Counted from the stretch's first letter, positions 1 through 10,138 are shown. The stretch is 64,000 bases of DNA from Cotesia glomerata (GCF_020080835.1 NC_058161.1:18961603-19025602); one strand, 5' to 3'. Program-made: numbers and translations. Notes: generated from the letters alone by a model not told the origin.

Positions 1-2
1 TT

Positions 3-116
3 GGAGGGTTGTTTGGGTCCGATGCTGCGGGGAAAATTATTCTTATTAGTGATCTGACGGTTAAACATCAGGTTTTTAATATTATTAGGAATAAAATTGA
101 AAAAATTGAATCGTAA
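3..116 (+). CDS. C-terminal 37 codons of an unidentified protein (partial)
   Basis: An open frame enters the window at base 3 and ends with TAA at 114-116. The visible peptide starts GGLFGSDAAGK and ends NKIEKIES. Base composition is clearly less AT-rich than the DNA that follows, as expected for coding sequence, and the residue mix looks like a real protein end. I do not recognise the family. The last codons and stop recur in eroded form in the tandem repeats downstream (about 811 and 1280), so the repeat unit includes the gene's 3' end. It could be chance, because no upstream exon is visible. Confidence 0.4.
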   Translation, partial: GGLFGSDAAGKIILISDLTVKHQVFNIIRNKIEKIES

Positions 117-1790
117 TATGTTTTTTTTTTTTTTTTTATGAGACTGCCATTTTTGAGTTTTTTTTTTTACTGCACAAAGTTTAAAAAGCGCGCACATTTT
201 TTATTTTTTTTTACTTTGCACAAACGAAGTTAAAAAATTTTGCGCGCATTTTTATTTTTTTTTTTATGGTTAAGAATTTCGACGGCCATTTTGCGAATTA
301 AGTCGGCCATTTTGTTGAAGTATAGTTTTGTCTCAGGAAGTTTAAAAACAGAGATTTGAAAACAATCAAGGCCTGTACAATAACGAAAAAAAATGATATA
401 TTATATAATAATTATTATTGGAGAATATAAATATCATATTTATATAGAAAAAGTTTTTGACTAGTAACTTGTCAAATAAATTTTTTTTTCATTTGTTTTT
501 TAAACACAGCTTCCATTGCTTTGTAATCGAATATATTTAAAAATTAACAAATATCCGTGGTTAAGAATACTGATTGAAAAGAATTGAGAAGTGGTCACTC
601 CATGCAAACTGTATATCTATATATACTATTATTATTATTTATTTATTTAATTGGCCATGAAGTCGAAACTCCTTGCAGCCATCCAAAATTGATACAAAAA
701 ATCTTAATATAATATATACAAACAAAAGAATTGAAATTATTGAAAAGAATTCGAATTTCATCATTTTTAATTATTTTCAATCAATATTTTTAAACAGGGA
801 TACTATTTACTTGAATAAAATAGAAAAAATTAAGTCGTAAAAACATTTTTTTCTATGAGACTGCCATTTTTGAATTTGCTTTTTTTTACTGCACAAAGTT
901 TTAAAAGCGCGCAGATTTTTGATTTTTTTTTACTTTGCACAAACAAAGTTCAAAAATTTCGCGCGCATTTTTATATTTTTTTTTATGGTTAAGAATTTCG
1001 ACGGCCATTTTGCGCGTTAAGTCGGCCATTTTGTTGAAGCATAGTTTTGTCTCAGGAAGTTTAAAAAAAGAGATTTCAAAACAATCAAAGCCTGTACAAT
1101 AACAAAAAAAAATTATATATTATATAATAATTATTATTGGAGAATATAAGGATCATAGTTATATAAAAAAGTTTTTGACTAGTTACTAATCAAATAACTT
1201 TTTATTTCATTTGTTTTTTAAACACAGCTTTCATCGTTTTGTAACTAAATATACTTAAAAATTAACAAATACTATTTACTTGAATAAAATAGAAAAAATT
1301 GAGTCGTAAAAAATTTTTCTTCTATGAGACTGCCATTTTTGATTATTTTTTTTTTTTACTTTGCACAAAGTTTAAAAAGCGCGCACATTTTTGTTTGGTT
1401 TTTTTTTTTTACATTTTTTTGAGGTTATTTATTTTTTTTTAAGGTTAAGAATTTTTACGGCCATTTTGCGTGTGCGCATGCGCGTCAAGTCGGCCATTTT
1501 GTTGAAGTATAGTTTTTTTCTCAGGAAGTTTAAGGAAAAGATTTAAAAAACAATCAAGGCCTGTACAATAACGAAAAAAAATAAATATATTATATAATAA
1601 TTATTATTAGTGTTTATATTGGAGAATATAAATATATCATATTTATATAGAAAAAGTTTTTGACTAGTTACGGTTATAAAAAAAATTTTGTGATTAGCCG
1701 TACTTAGTCAAATAGCTTTTTTTTCATTTGTTTTTTAAGCATAGCTTCCATTGTTTTGTAATTAAATATATAACAAATACTATTTACTTG
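91..1790 (+). repeat. Three tandem copies of a 0.45-0.5 kb unit
   Basis: A unit containing GAGACTGCCATTTTTGA, then GCGCGCA, GTCGGCCATTTTGTTGAAG and CAATCAAGGCCTGTACAATA occurs three times: about 91-545, 801-1269 and 1270-1777. The junction phrase TACTATTTACTTGAATAAA stands at 801, 1270 and 1778, giving spacings of 469 and 508. A unique stretch (about 560-800) separates copies 1 and 2. The unit starts within the last codons of the gene ending at 116, so this looks like tandem amplification of a gene end plus 3' flank. Confidence 0.75.
630..690 (-). mobile_element. LINE 3' tail fragment
   Basis: Read on the minus strand, about 690 to 640 gives GGAGTTTCGACTTCATGGCC followed by AATTAAATAAATAAATAA. 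This is the form of the 3' end of insect non-LTR retrotransposons that finish in short A-rich repeats. No coding part remains. It lies in the spacer between repeat copies 1 and 2. Confidence 0.4.
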
Positions 1791-1866
1791 AATAAACACT
1801 TTAAATATTAAAATATTTGAGTGAAGAAATTTTACCATTGCAATGAAATAGAAATTTTATTTTATA

Positions 1867-3084
1867 CACTGATAAAAAAAATGATTCAAGAAAAACTTTT
1901 TCTTCAAAATGTCAATCTTGTTTTGAGTAATTCAATTCTCTTAACTTAAGAAATTGATTCTTGAATCAAGAAACTTGGTTGTTTTAAAATAAGATACAAC
2001 TTCGCCCAAGAATTTCTTTCTCTTGGATTAAGATAGACGGTAACATTGGTTCAAGATATTACCGACTTGTTCCAAGTATGGCGCAACTCGAAAATTAAAA
2101 TATTATTTTACTTGTTTTAAGCATATACATTTTAGTATTTTTGCTATTTTCTATTAATAAATATTTTTGGCATATAGAAGAATAAAAATTTTTTTACTTC
2201 AAAGTTTTTTTCTGACTTAAGGGGCCATGAAAGAAGATTTGATAACATTTTTATGAGATGATTTTTGGTGCATTGTTTTGAGCTAAATTTTAGAGTTTTT
2301 AATCAAATTTAAACCACATATAAAAAATATCATAATAAAAGCAGGGAACTAATTTATATATGAAATTTTTACAAAAAAAAAAATTAATTCATAAGAAAAA
2401 TCGCAACTTTATACAGCCTACAGAAATCTACTTAAAAATAATGAATTTTTGTTTATTTTATGGAAACAATGATTATAAAAAAGAGTTCCCTGCATTCTTT
2501 GTCACTACTAAGTTATAAAAAATTTATAAACCCGATTATTTATAATTACAATTATTAATAATAATGCACCGAATGTAATTATCAATAAACAAGTGGATAT
2601 TATTCTTATGAATTAATTTTTTTTTTGTAAAAATTTCATATATAAATTAGTTCCCTGCTTTTATTATTATATTTTTTATATGTGGTTTAAATTTGATTAA
2701 AAACTGTCCAAAATTTAGCTCAAAACAATGCACCAAAAATCATCTCATGAAAATGTTATCAAATCTTCTTTCATGGCCCCTTAAACTTATAACATTATAA
2801 ATAAAAAATTTGTTCTTGAATCAACAATCAATAATTCTTGAAATGAAATAAAATTATTCTTTATTGAAGAGAATCGTTTTTGAATAAAGAATTCACTTGT
2901 ATCGATCGAAGATAATATAGTCTTGAACCTCGTAAAAATGTTATCGATCGGAGTGATTAGATCTCTCACTCCAAGAAACATGGAACCAAGACAAGAATTT
3001 CTTGAAATAAGACTAGTTCTCTTCAAAATAATTTTCTTGGAGCAAGAATATTTTTCTTTAATGAAGATATTTTTTTTATCGGTG
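1867..3084. mobile_element. TA-type DNA element with CACTGATAAAAAAAAT ends ('C')
   Basis: The left end CACTGATAAAAAAAATGATT matches the inverse of the right end, CACCGATAAAAAAAATATC. The interior is rich in TTCTTGA/TCAAGAA phrases on both sides and has no coding capacity. The CACTG start after TA suggests a Tc1/mariner-like non-autonomous element, but this is inference. It is interrupted at 2217-2784 by a second palindromic element. Related ends occur at 21175 and 22153. Confidence 0.6.
2217..2784. mobile_element. TTAA-flanked palindromic MITE (GGGGCCATGAAAG ends)
   Basis: The element is bounded by TTAA at 2217-2220 and 2781-2784. Its ends GGGGCCATGAAAGAAG and CTTTCATGGCCCC begin near-perfect inverted arms of about 180 bp that share, for example, TTTGATAACATTTT and AGCAGGGAACTAATTTATAT. 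The loop is about 200 bp. There is no coding sequence. TTAA target duplication is characteristic of piggyBac-type transposition, although the GG start is not the classic piggyBac end. It is nested inside element C. Confidence 0.7.
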
Positions 3085-3170
3085 CATTATTGATTAAATG
3101 TAATTTTTTTTTAAATAATATTTTTTTTTTTTTTTTTGTTACAATGGCAACTTGTCTTCAAAATTTTTTT

Positions 3171-3570
3171 TTAATCCCAAAACCATTCTAAGCTACTAAT
3201 ATTAATATTTAATGATTCATAATTACTAGCAAAGTCGTCAGTTAATTTTCTTAGGTAAATTTTTCGTTTACCTAAATCTTGGATGTTCCGGTAATTATCA
3301 CCGAGGGTAGCTTCGCCGTTGGACAGCGAACGAAACTTGTTCAACTGTCTGAAAGAAATAGCGAGGGGGTTCGTGAAAATTATCCAGGTTACAGCTTCAC
3401 TACACGGTGGAGTCGTAAGGGAGCCTTTGTATGAATAATATGTGTCAATGTCGGGTAATAATGATTTTAATGTTAGTGATACATTCAGTTTTAATTGACT
3501 GTCGATCCATTTCAATGCTTGGAGATTTTTTAGTATTGGATTCAAGTTGGCATTATCATCGTCCTGCAAC

Positions 3571-3627
<57 letters not shown>

Positions 3628-3644
3628 TTACAACATTCATAGAC

Positions 3645-3698
<54 letters not shown>

Positions 3699-5720
3699 CT
3701 CTAGATAGATAATTAAGAAATGACCTTGTACCTTGTGAACTATTGACATTTCTTAAGAAATAAGCTTACCCCGACATTACACTCATCGAGACCTTTCATT
3801 TGAGTACCCACATCAATTTTTCACATATTTTGTATCTTTATATATATTATATATATGTATATATAAAAAATATATCAAAAATGCATGTGGGTACTCAAAT
3901 GAGAGCTCTTAATGAGTGTAACATCAAGATGAGCTTATATCTTTAAAAATGTCAATAATTAAGAAATGACCTTCTATCTTGTGAACTATTGATATTTTCA
4001 AAGATATAAGCTCGCCTCGACATTACACTCATCGAGACCTTTCATTTGAGTACCCACATGCATTTTTGATATATTTTTCATATATACATATATATGATGT
4101 ATATAAATATATAAAATATATGAAAAATTGATGTGGGTACTCTAATGAAAGGTCTCGATGAGTGTAACATCGGGATGAGATTATATCTTTAAAAATGTCA
4201 ATAATTAAGAAATGACCTTCTATCTTGTGAATTATTGACATTTTCAAAGATATAAGCTCGCCTCGACATTACACTCATCGAGACCTTTCATTAGAGTACC
4301 CACATCAATTTTTTATATATTTTGTATATTTATATATCGCGTTACTAGAACCATAAGGGCGTATCTCAAAATGTACGCCCTTATGGTTCTGCAGAACCAT
4401 AAGGGCGTATAAAAAAATTTTTTTTGCTCCAATCAATGTAAAAATGTTGAAAATATTAACATCTATGAAAAAAACGAAAAAAAACAATTTTTTTTGTGAT
4501 ACGTCTTTATGGTTTTAAGAAAACATTTTTCTAAAACCATAAAGGCGTATCCTGTTTTTTCGGTTTATTATCAATTATGGGTCAGAGTAAGAAAAAAAAT
4601 TGCAAAGGTAATAGAATATCACTCCACAACTTGATTTATGTCAACAAATATTTATCTTAGTAAGAAAACTAATAAAAAATTAAGGAAAAATAAATTCATC
4701 AGAGTATTACTCCAATGCCATCTCCATCGTCAGGATCATCTGTGTCTAAGATTATAAAAGTAAAAAAAAAGATTTCTTAATTTTTTTTTTTTAACTAGAT
4801 AATGACAAAAAAATTTATAAACTATGACCATGGCTGAAAATTAAACTTTAATAATACCGATGATAGTTTGTGGGACAGTGCCTGATATAAAAAAATGATT
4901 TAGATCATCAAACTTGCTTCAAGATATTGGTATTGAAGAATTATAACAATTCTCAAGAACAAAGTTCTTTTTGAATGACTTTTAAAATTACAATTCTAAA
5001 TGGCTTACAAAACTCTTTTGTTAATTGTAAATAAATCTGAAGTAAAAAAAAAATCAATTTTGAAAAACTTTGAGGCTAATTTTATTAACTTGAAGACATA
5101 CCGATTGTTCTCAAGTTGTTATGAATTTATTTTTTCTTAATTTTTCATTCGTTTTTTCACTCAAATAAATATTTGTTGATATAAATTAAGCTGTGGAGTG
5201 ATAATTTCTATCACCTTTGAAATTTTTTTTCTTACTCTGACCTATAATTGATAATAAACTGAAAAAACAGGATACGCCCTTATGGTTTTAGAAAAATGTT
5301 TTCTTAAAACCATAAGGGCATATCATAAAAAAAATTTTTTTTTTCGTTTTTTCCATAGATGTTAATATTTTCAACATTTTTACATTGATTGGAGCAAAAA
5401 AAATTTTTTTATACGCCCTTATGGTTCTGCAGAACCATAAGGTTGTACATTTTGAGATACGCCCTTATGGTTCTAGTAACGCGATATATTACATATATGT
5501 ATATATGAAAAATATATCAAAAATGCATGTGGGTACTCAAATGAAAGCTCTTAATGAGTGTTACATCGGGATGAGCTTATATCTTTAAAAACGGCAATAT
5601 TCAAGAAAGTACAGTGCAATTTAACAAGTCATTATTTAATAAAGCAAAATTTTATTTATTTAAAATTCTTGAGTCACGGCAGTTGTATAGTGACTGCAAT
5701 TATTACTGTTGTTGTTGTTG

Positions 5721-5758
<38 letters not shown>

Positions 5759-6044
5759 GCTCTTAAAAAAATTAACTTGATCGAAGACAATAAATTGTTT
5801 TAATTCATTTTCTTAATTCAAGAATTTTTGTTATGAACCAAGTTAATTTTTCTTAAGTATATATTATTATTTTTATTATTAAAAATAATTATAATTACTT
5901 GGAAAAAAATTCCGAGAACTACTAAACCATTCTTATGACCCTGCGCTTCTTCAATATCGGTATATAATTTGTTTCTGTGGATTATGTGCATTTCCATCGG
6001 ATATCTGTTGTAAGATTAATTATTGAAAATTTTTTTTTATTCTA

Positions 6045-6077
<33 letters not shown>

Positions 6078-6806
6078 CAAAAAATTTAGATGAAAAAAAG
6101 AAGAAATAAAAATAAACAATAATTTATTTTTGAAATAAATTATTTTTAAAAAAATAAATTTACCTGATACCATTGACAACATGTTCAGATCCTCGACTAT
6201 TTTTTAATCCCCAATGAAAATGTAATCCACTGAATTCAAATTCTTGATTATCATCCAGCACCGAACCAAAAATAAAAGGTAATTTTCTAGACGTATTTAA
6301 ACTATTTTTTTCAACATTTAAAGACACTAAAAAAAATTAAAAAAAAAAAAATAATTTAATTTAATTTTTAAAATAATTTCTAAAAAATATTTAGTAATTA
6401 ATTTTTTTTAAATAGTACCAGAGTGACCATTATTAATAACCGACAATCGTGGCAAATAATTATGATATCCAAATAATTCCAATGACGGCAAAGGTAATAT
6501 AATTGCCTTGGAAGGCGACAATTCAATCGGAGATTGCAATTTTCCTCCACAATCTATAAATTGCCTTGGCCAGTTATGCTGTTCTATATAAACACAATTT
6601 TAATTAAGAGAATTTTAATTTAAAAAATTTATTTTATTCTTAATATTTAGAAAAAACTAACGACGTTTGGAATATCCAAAAGATCCAAAAGATTGATCTG
6701 AAAACAATATTATTAATTATTTTTTAATTAAAAATTTTTTTAAATAATTTTTTAACATACTTGGAAAAGAAAGAATAGTTGAAATAATAAAAATAAAATG
6801 ATACAT
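3171..6806 (-). CDS. Secreted alpha-carbonic anhydrase, 6 coding exons, 302 aa
   Basis: Interconverts CO2 and bicarbonate with a zinc-bound hydroxide. Coding exons in gene order: 6806-6761, 6697-6662, 6583-6419, 6326-6164, 6004-5899, 3563-3171; every junction is GT/AG and phases join without error. The ATG is followed by a hydrophobic signal peptide (MYHFIFIISTILSFP). Zinc ligands are H118 and H120 (LHFHWG) and H143 (MEMH); H81 (NNGHS) is the proton shuttle, E130 the gatekeeper and T222-T223 (SLTTPPC) the substrate threonines. C39 and C226 sit where secreted forms have a disulfide. Length is normal for the family, and no C-terminal GPI signal is obvious. All evidence points to an active enzyme. 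The 2.3-kb last intron is packed with repeats, so automated gene finders would easily lose the link to the last exon. Family assignment is secure; the paralogue is not. Confidence 0.93.
3572..3698. repeat. (ATT)n and (AAT)n microsatellites back to back
   Basis: (ATT)n occupies 3572-3627 and (AAT)n 3644-3698, separated by 16 bases. They are reverse complements, so the transcript of the carbonic anhydrase last intron could fold into a long hairpin just upstream of the last acceptor. The open frames through them (poly-Ile, poly-Leu) are artefacts. Confidence 0.9.
3699..5704 (+). mobile_element. Helitron-like element, copy H1 (5' end missing)
   Basis: This copy lies in the last intron of the carbonic anhydrase gene. 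It starts inside the family consensus (CTCTAGATA...AATTAAGAAATGACC), holds palindromic units with GTGGGTACTCAAATGAAAG in both orientations, and ends with the family's 3' segment including the hairpin remnant GGCAGTTG...TAGTGACTGC near 5678-5695. A foldback element is inserted in its AT-rich centre. It has no coding capacity. Confidence 0.65.
4338..5483. mobile_element. Foldback element with about 350-bp inverted arms ('E')
   Basis: The ends CGCGTTACTAGAACCATAAG and its inverse are followed by arms of about 350 bp that match in reverse complement (shared landmarks: TCCAATCAATGTAAAAATG, TGTTGAAAATATTAACATC, CTCCACAACTT/AAGCTGTGGAG). Each arm itself contains ACCATAAGGGCGTA repeated in alternating orientation, so small hairpins are nested in the large one. 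The middle (about 4690-5140) is unique and non-coding. It interrupts the (AT)-rich core of Helitron copy H1. Confidence 0.75.
5708..5758 (+). repeat. (TTG)n(TTA)n microsatellite
   Basis: Compound trinucleotide tract immediately right of the 3' end of Helitron copy H1. A trinucleotide tract also abuts the left side of the same copy. Confidence 0.9.
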
Positions 6807-7309
6807 TTTGGAAAAAAAATTGAAAAAAAATTTTAGGACTCAACTGTCTGTTGGATAACTGAAGACTAAGGATGTCAAGTGTTTAATGTACTTATTGTTA
6901 TAATTATTAAAGATATTTTTAGAATTTATTTTGATGCATTTACAGTCAACAGACAGTTGCTGCTAAATAATAGGTAAATAGATCAATAAATTAACATATT
7001 GAATAAACATTTAAATTTAAATGTCACATATGTTTTTTTTTTTGCTGAATTTATGTAATTATTTTTAGGAAAGATTGTAAGTGAAAAATTGCGACTGTAA
7101 AAGTTAAAGATTTTAAAATAAGAGATTAATTTTTTTTTTTTTAAATAAAGAAATATTTTTATTTTATTTTTTATGTTTCATAAATTCTATTTTTTAACAA
7201 GTATAAGTCTTCTTTATAGAGTATGGAATTGAAAAATTTTTATTGAATATTTTATTAAGTATTTTGTTTAAAAAAAAATTTTAAAGATTTGAAAGATGTT
7301 ACTAAAATT
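6807..7309. other. AT-rich spacer upstream of carbonic anhydrase
   Basis: Promoter-side spacer with poly-A/T tracts. GACAGTTG occurs twice in inverted arrangement near 6845 and 6950. No gene is seen. Confidence 0.5.
6850..6870 (-). promoter_or_regulatory. Possible initiator of the carbonic anhydrase gene
   Basis: On the minus strand a CTTCAGTTATCC motif around 6865-6854 contains the arthropod initiator core TCAGT. It lies about 50 bases before the ATG, which would give a short 5' UTR. No TATA box is evident. This is weak, motif-based evidence. Confidence 0.25.
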
Positions 7310-7500
7310 AATTTTATAATAAATAAAATTTTTCTTTATTAAATAATTACTTTTGTTAAATTGCACTGTACTTTCTTAACTATTGATATTTTTGAAAATA
7401 TAAGCTCATCCCGATGTTACACTCATCAAGAGCTTTCATTTGAGTAACCACATGCATTTTTGATATATTTTTCATATATACATATATGTGATATATATAA
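7310..7500 (-). mobile_element. Helitron-like element, copy H2 (fragment)
   Basis: Begins in the family segment TTTATTAAATAATNACTTTTGTTAAATTGCACTGTAC and runs through one half palindromic unit to the AT-rich core, where it is cut by the next repeat at about 7501. Neither terminus is present. Confidence 0.55.
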
Positions 7501-7800
7501 ATCCGTACAAAAACAGTTTCACTGTAAAAAAATCGCGCCAAGTCGACGTTCATAAGACTATTAAGAAAAAAAAATTTTATTTCTTTACAAAAAGATATAA
7601 AATAAAAAATTAAAAAATCCAAGTAACCGATATGGTTGTAAGGTAAAAGCCCCAATAGATGATCATATACTGGTACGTAATTTTACCTTATATGATTTTC
7701 GGAAATTAAAAAAAATTTTGTTGTAAATTTAAAAATTAAAAGAAACAATTTTGAAACGTACTTGGTGTGCGTCATTGTGTACTTCAATTTTTTTTTTTTA
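7501..7800 (-). repeat. Dispersed repeat family F, copy 1
   Basis: Shares CGAACAAAAACAG/TTTCACTGTAAAAAA, TCGCGCCAAGTC, ATAAGACT and a poly-T block with copies at 10139-10466 and 22480-22715 (opposite orientation). About 300 bp, non-coding, class unknown. Confidence 0.6.
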
Positions 7801-7853
7801 AATCTTAGAAGATAGATTTTAGGAATTTCATAAAAAGTGAAATATTTCTTTAT

Positions 7854-8300
7854 TTATTTATTTATTTATTCAATTTTTATGTCAAGGCAAACTAGCCGAA
7901 TGACAATAATATACATAATTTTTATAATAAAGTACACGTATAACAATATTAAATATATAAGACTAACATCATCATATTTTAAGGAAGTTAATAATTTTGA
8001 ATGATTTAATAACATAGTTGCAAAATTTAATAGTACTGTACTATTTATAAGAATGAGAACAACAATAGAATCAATGAGCAATATTTGAAAGCTAATTTTT
8101 TTTCAATGGTAACATATTAGATGCTTTAGTAATTTAGAATGTAAATTTTTGATTTTAAATTTTTAAATGGCCTGTTTGACATTTATAGTACATTTTCTCG
8201 TTCTAGTTTCACAAAAAATTCAAAAGCTTTATTTTTGAAGGAGTCTAGGCTGAGTGATTCTATGACTTCTATAACGCACACTAAATACGTTCCAAAATTG
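7854..8300 (-). mobile_element. LINE 3' end with (AAAT)n tail
   Basis: On the minus strand it ends TCATTCGGCTAGTTTGCC, TTGACATAAAAATTG and then AATAAATAAATAAATAA, the typical 3' terminus of an insect non-LTR retrotransposon. The upstream 400 bases look like 3' UTR. No reverse transcriptase sequence is left; the small open frame on this strand is not a gene. Confidence 0.5.
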
Positions 8301-8481
8301 TTTCTTTTAAGGGAGTATTCTACTGTAGAATTTTGAAAAAATCGCAAATTTTTTTTTTCATATTTTTAAAGTTTAGATATTCAAAAATATGTCATTAAAA
8401 GGATTTTTCAAAATTCCTATTATTTCATGAGTTATAGCCGTTTTAGTGACGTGGCATCGGTTCCAGTCCGACCGCTACAAG

Positions 8482-9153
8482 TTAAGGGAGTATTCTACTG
8501 TAGAGGCATGAATTTCGCCCGGTTTTAGAAGCGCTGTACGAAGGAAACAAAAAATATTTTTATAATCAATTTTTTTATCATTTGTTTATTGATGTTTTAT
8601 TATTACATAAAAAAATTATTAAAAAAAAAAAATTAAAATTGACAAAGTTATGAGCAGTCAAAGTGGGGGTCAAAAAAACTTTCAAGGGCATTCTTGATAT
8701 TAACCCCTACAATGATAACCCGGTAGTAGAAAAAAAGGAGTGTGTTGGGCATGTTCAAAAACGCATGGGTTCACGGTTACGTAAAGCAAAAAAAGATAAT
8801 AAAGGTATTGGTGGCAAAGGCGCTGGTAAACTCACTGATAAGCTTATCAATGAATTGTCTTTATATTATGGTTAGGCAATTCGTCGAAATCCAGACTCTG
8901 TTGAAGACATGAAGAGAGATGTGTGGGCAACCTACTTTCATAAAATTTCAACTAACGAAAATCCTCAGCACATGAATTGTTCATCTAGTTGGTGCAAGTA
9001 TCAGAAGGCAATAGAAGACGGCACTATTGACGAATTTGACCACAAAAATCCTCCCCTAAATGACAAAGTTTTAGAAGTAATAAAACCAATTTATGAAAGT
9101 TTATCAGCTGATTCTTTATTGGAACGATGTTTCATCTTTCCCAACTCCCTTAA
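8482..9153. mobile_element. TTAA-bounded element carrying a Mutator transposase fragment
   Basis: The left end TTAAGGGAGTATTCTACTG (8482) faces the right end AACTCCCTTAA (9143-9153), so the inverted repeat is only about 10 bp. A second copy of the left end lies at 8307. The interior holds the transposase remnant described separately. It may be a Mutator-type element with unusual ends or a composite; the sequence alone does not decide. Confidence 0.45.
8663..9141 (+). pseudogene. Mutator-like (MULE) transposase fragment with in-frame stop
   Basis: Two segments in the same frame, separated only by TAG at 8873-8875, read through motifs typical of the arthropod Mutator-like transposase domain: KECVGHVQKRMG, GIGGKGAGKLTD, YYG, then AIRRNPDSVEDM, ENPQHMNC, SSWCKYQKA and PIYESLSADSLLERC. 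The stop replaces the Leu normally between YYG and AIRR. The N-terminal DDE part and the end after LLERC are missing, so no active enzyme can be made. The ATG at 8663 is only the first Met in the remnant. Confidence 0.8.
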
Positions 9154-9434
9154 AATTTGCTTTAATATGGCTCTTTACCGTAAGATGGACGGTGGCGTTG
9201 TTTGCTCGGTGGGTCTTATATACGTGACTGAATACAAGTAGTCAGTACTTGTCTCGGATAGCTTAACTGGTAGAGCCCTTGGCGCGTAACCGAGAGATCT
9301 GGGTTCGATTCCCAGTCTGGGCTGTCTGATTATTTTTTCAATTACGGAAAAATTCCCACTGAGTAGGTCCCCCCTTTCCCCTATCCGTTCTTTCCCAACT
9401 CCCTTAAAATTTGCTTTAATATGGCTCTTTACCG
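9135..9434 (+). repeat. 46-bp direct repeat flanking a tRNA-like insert
   Basis: The same 46 bases (TCTTTCCCAACTCCC ... GGCTCTTTACCG) stand at 9135-9180 and 9389-9434, 254 bp apart. Between them is a block with a tRNA-like sequence. The first copy includes the right end of the TTAA-bounded element. Confidence 0.85.
9252..9323 (+). tRNA. tRNA-like sequence (probable pseudogene), anticodon-loop CGT
   Basis: A 72-nt cloverleaf can be drawn: 5' acceptor TCTCGGA against TCTGGGC (first pair mismatched, wobble pairs), D arm GCTTAACTGGTAGAGC, anticodon stem CTTGG/CCGAG with loop CGCGTAA, and a perfect T arm CTGGG-TTCGATT-CCCAG. Position 33 is G rather than the universal T, which argues against a working tRNA. 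A close relative is at 61864-61934. TGACTGAA lies about 27 nt upstream. Confidence 0.45.
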
Positions 9435-9457
9435 ATGGCCACTTTCTTCGCAGTTAG

Positions 9458-10060
9458 TATTTTTTACACGCTTTATATTAGCTTCACTTGTATGTCAGTT
9501 TGTTTGTTTGTCAGTTTGTCAGTATGTCAGTAACTCTCCGTGGGTAATCTGCGCGCCTGCGGCCTTCCTTGGTTCTGGTAGCCGTTTCTCAGGCTCCCTC
9601 TCCGAAATCGAACTCTGATTCCCCGTATTTATAATATTTTATAAATAAACCAAACTAAAAAGTAAAAAATAAATAATAGTTTAAAAAAACTAAAAACACG
9701 CTTTTTATAGAAAACCAAACTAAAAAATAGAAAATAAATTTAAATTAAGAATAGTGTTAAAAATTTCAATAAATATAAATTAATAATAGTGTAAATAAAA
9801 AAAATGTATTTTATTTTAAAAAAAAAAGCGTGGGGTGCTTTTAAGATATTATCAAAATGATAATCACTCTACTCATATCTGTCAATAAAATATTTATAAC
9901 TATTGACACCATGCACCTCACACTTTTTTAAATAAAATACATTTTATTTACACTATTATTAATTTATATTTATTGAAATTTTTAACACTATTCTTAATTT
10001 AAATTTTAGTTTGGTTTTCTGGACGTGTTTTAGTTTTTTAAACTATTATTTATTTTAATG
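9458..10060 (+). mobile_element. Foldback element family D, copy 1
   Basis: Starts TTTTTTACACGCTTTATATT, continues with CAGT/TTGT-rich short repeats and a GC-richer block (CTGCGCGCCTGCGG in inverse sense), then has inverted arms built on ACCAAACTAAAAA and AAATTAAGAATAGTGTTAAA around a centre near 9842-9930. A second, better preserved copy is at 19702-20456. No coding sequence. Confidence 0.65.
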
Positions 10061-10138
10061 AAGGTTTTATACCTATATTAAAAATCTTAGATGTTATGGG
10101 AATCACGATTGGCCCAGAAGCTAATGCTTTTGCAGCGA

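Noticed and set aside
2787..3026. 79-codon minus-strand frame inside element C
   Set aside because: It reads through the TTCTTGA-rich interior of a non-coding MITE; related frames appear by the same cause in MITE family A.
3570..3749. Poly-Ile N-terminus in front of the last carbonic anhydrase exon
   Set aside because: The exon starts at 3563 after a clear TTGCAG acceptor; upstream is trinucleotide microsatellite and Helitron sequence in the intron.
9252..9323. Functional tRNA-Thr(CGT)
   Set aside because: Mismatched acceptor start, wobble-rich stem and G at position 33; a near copy at 61864 is more decayed. Treated as a tRNA-derived repeat.
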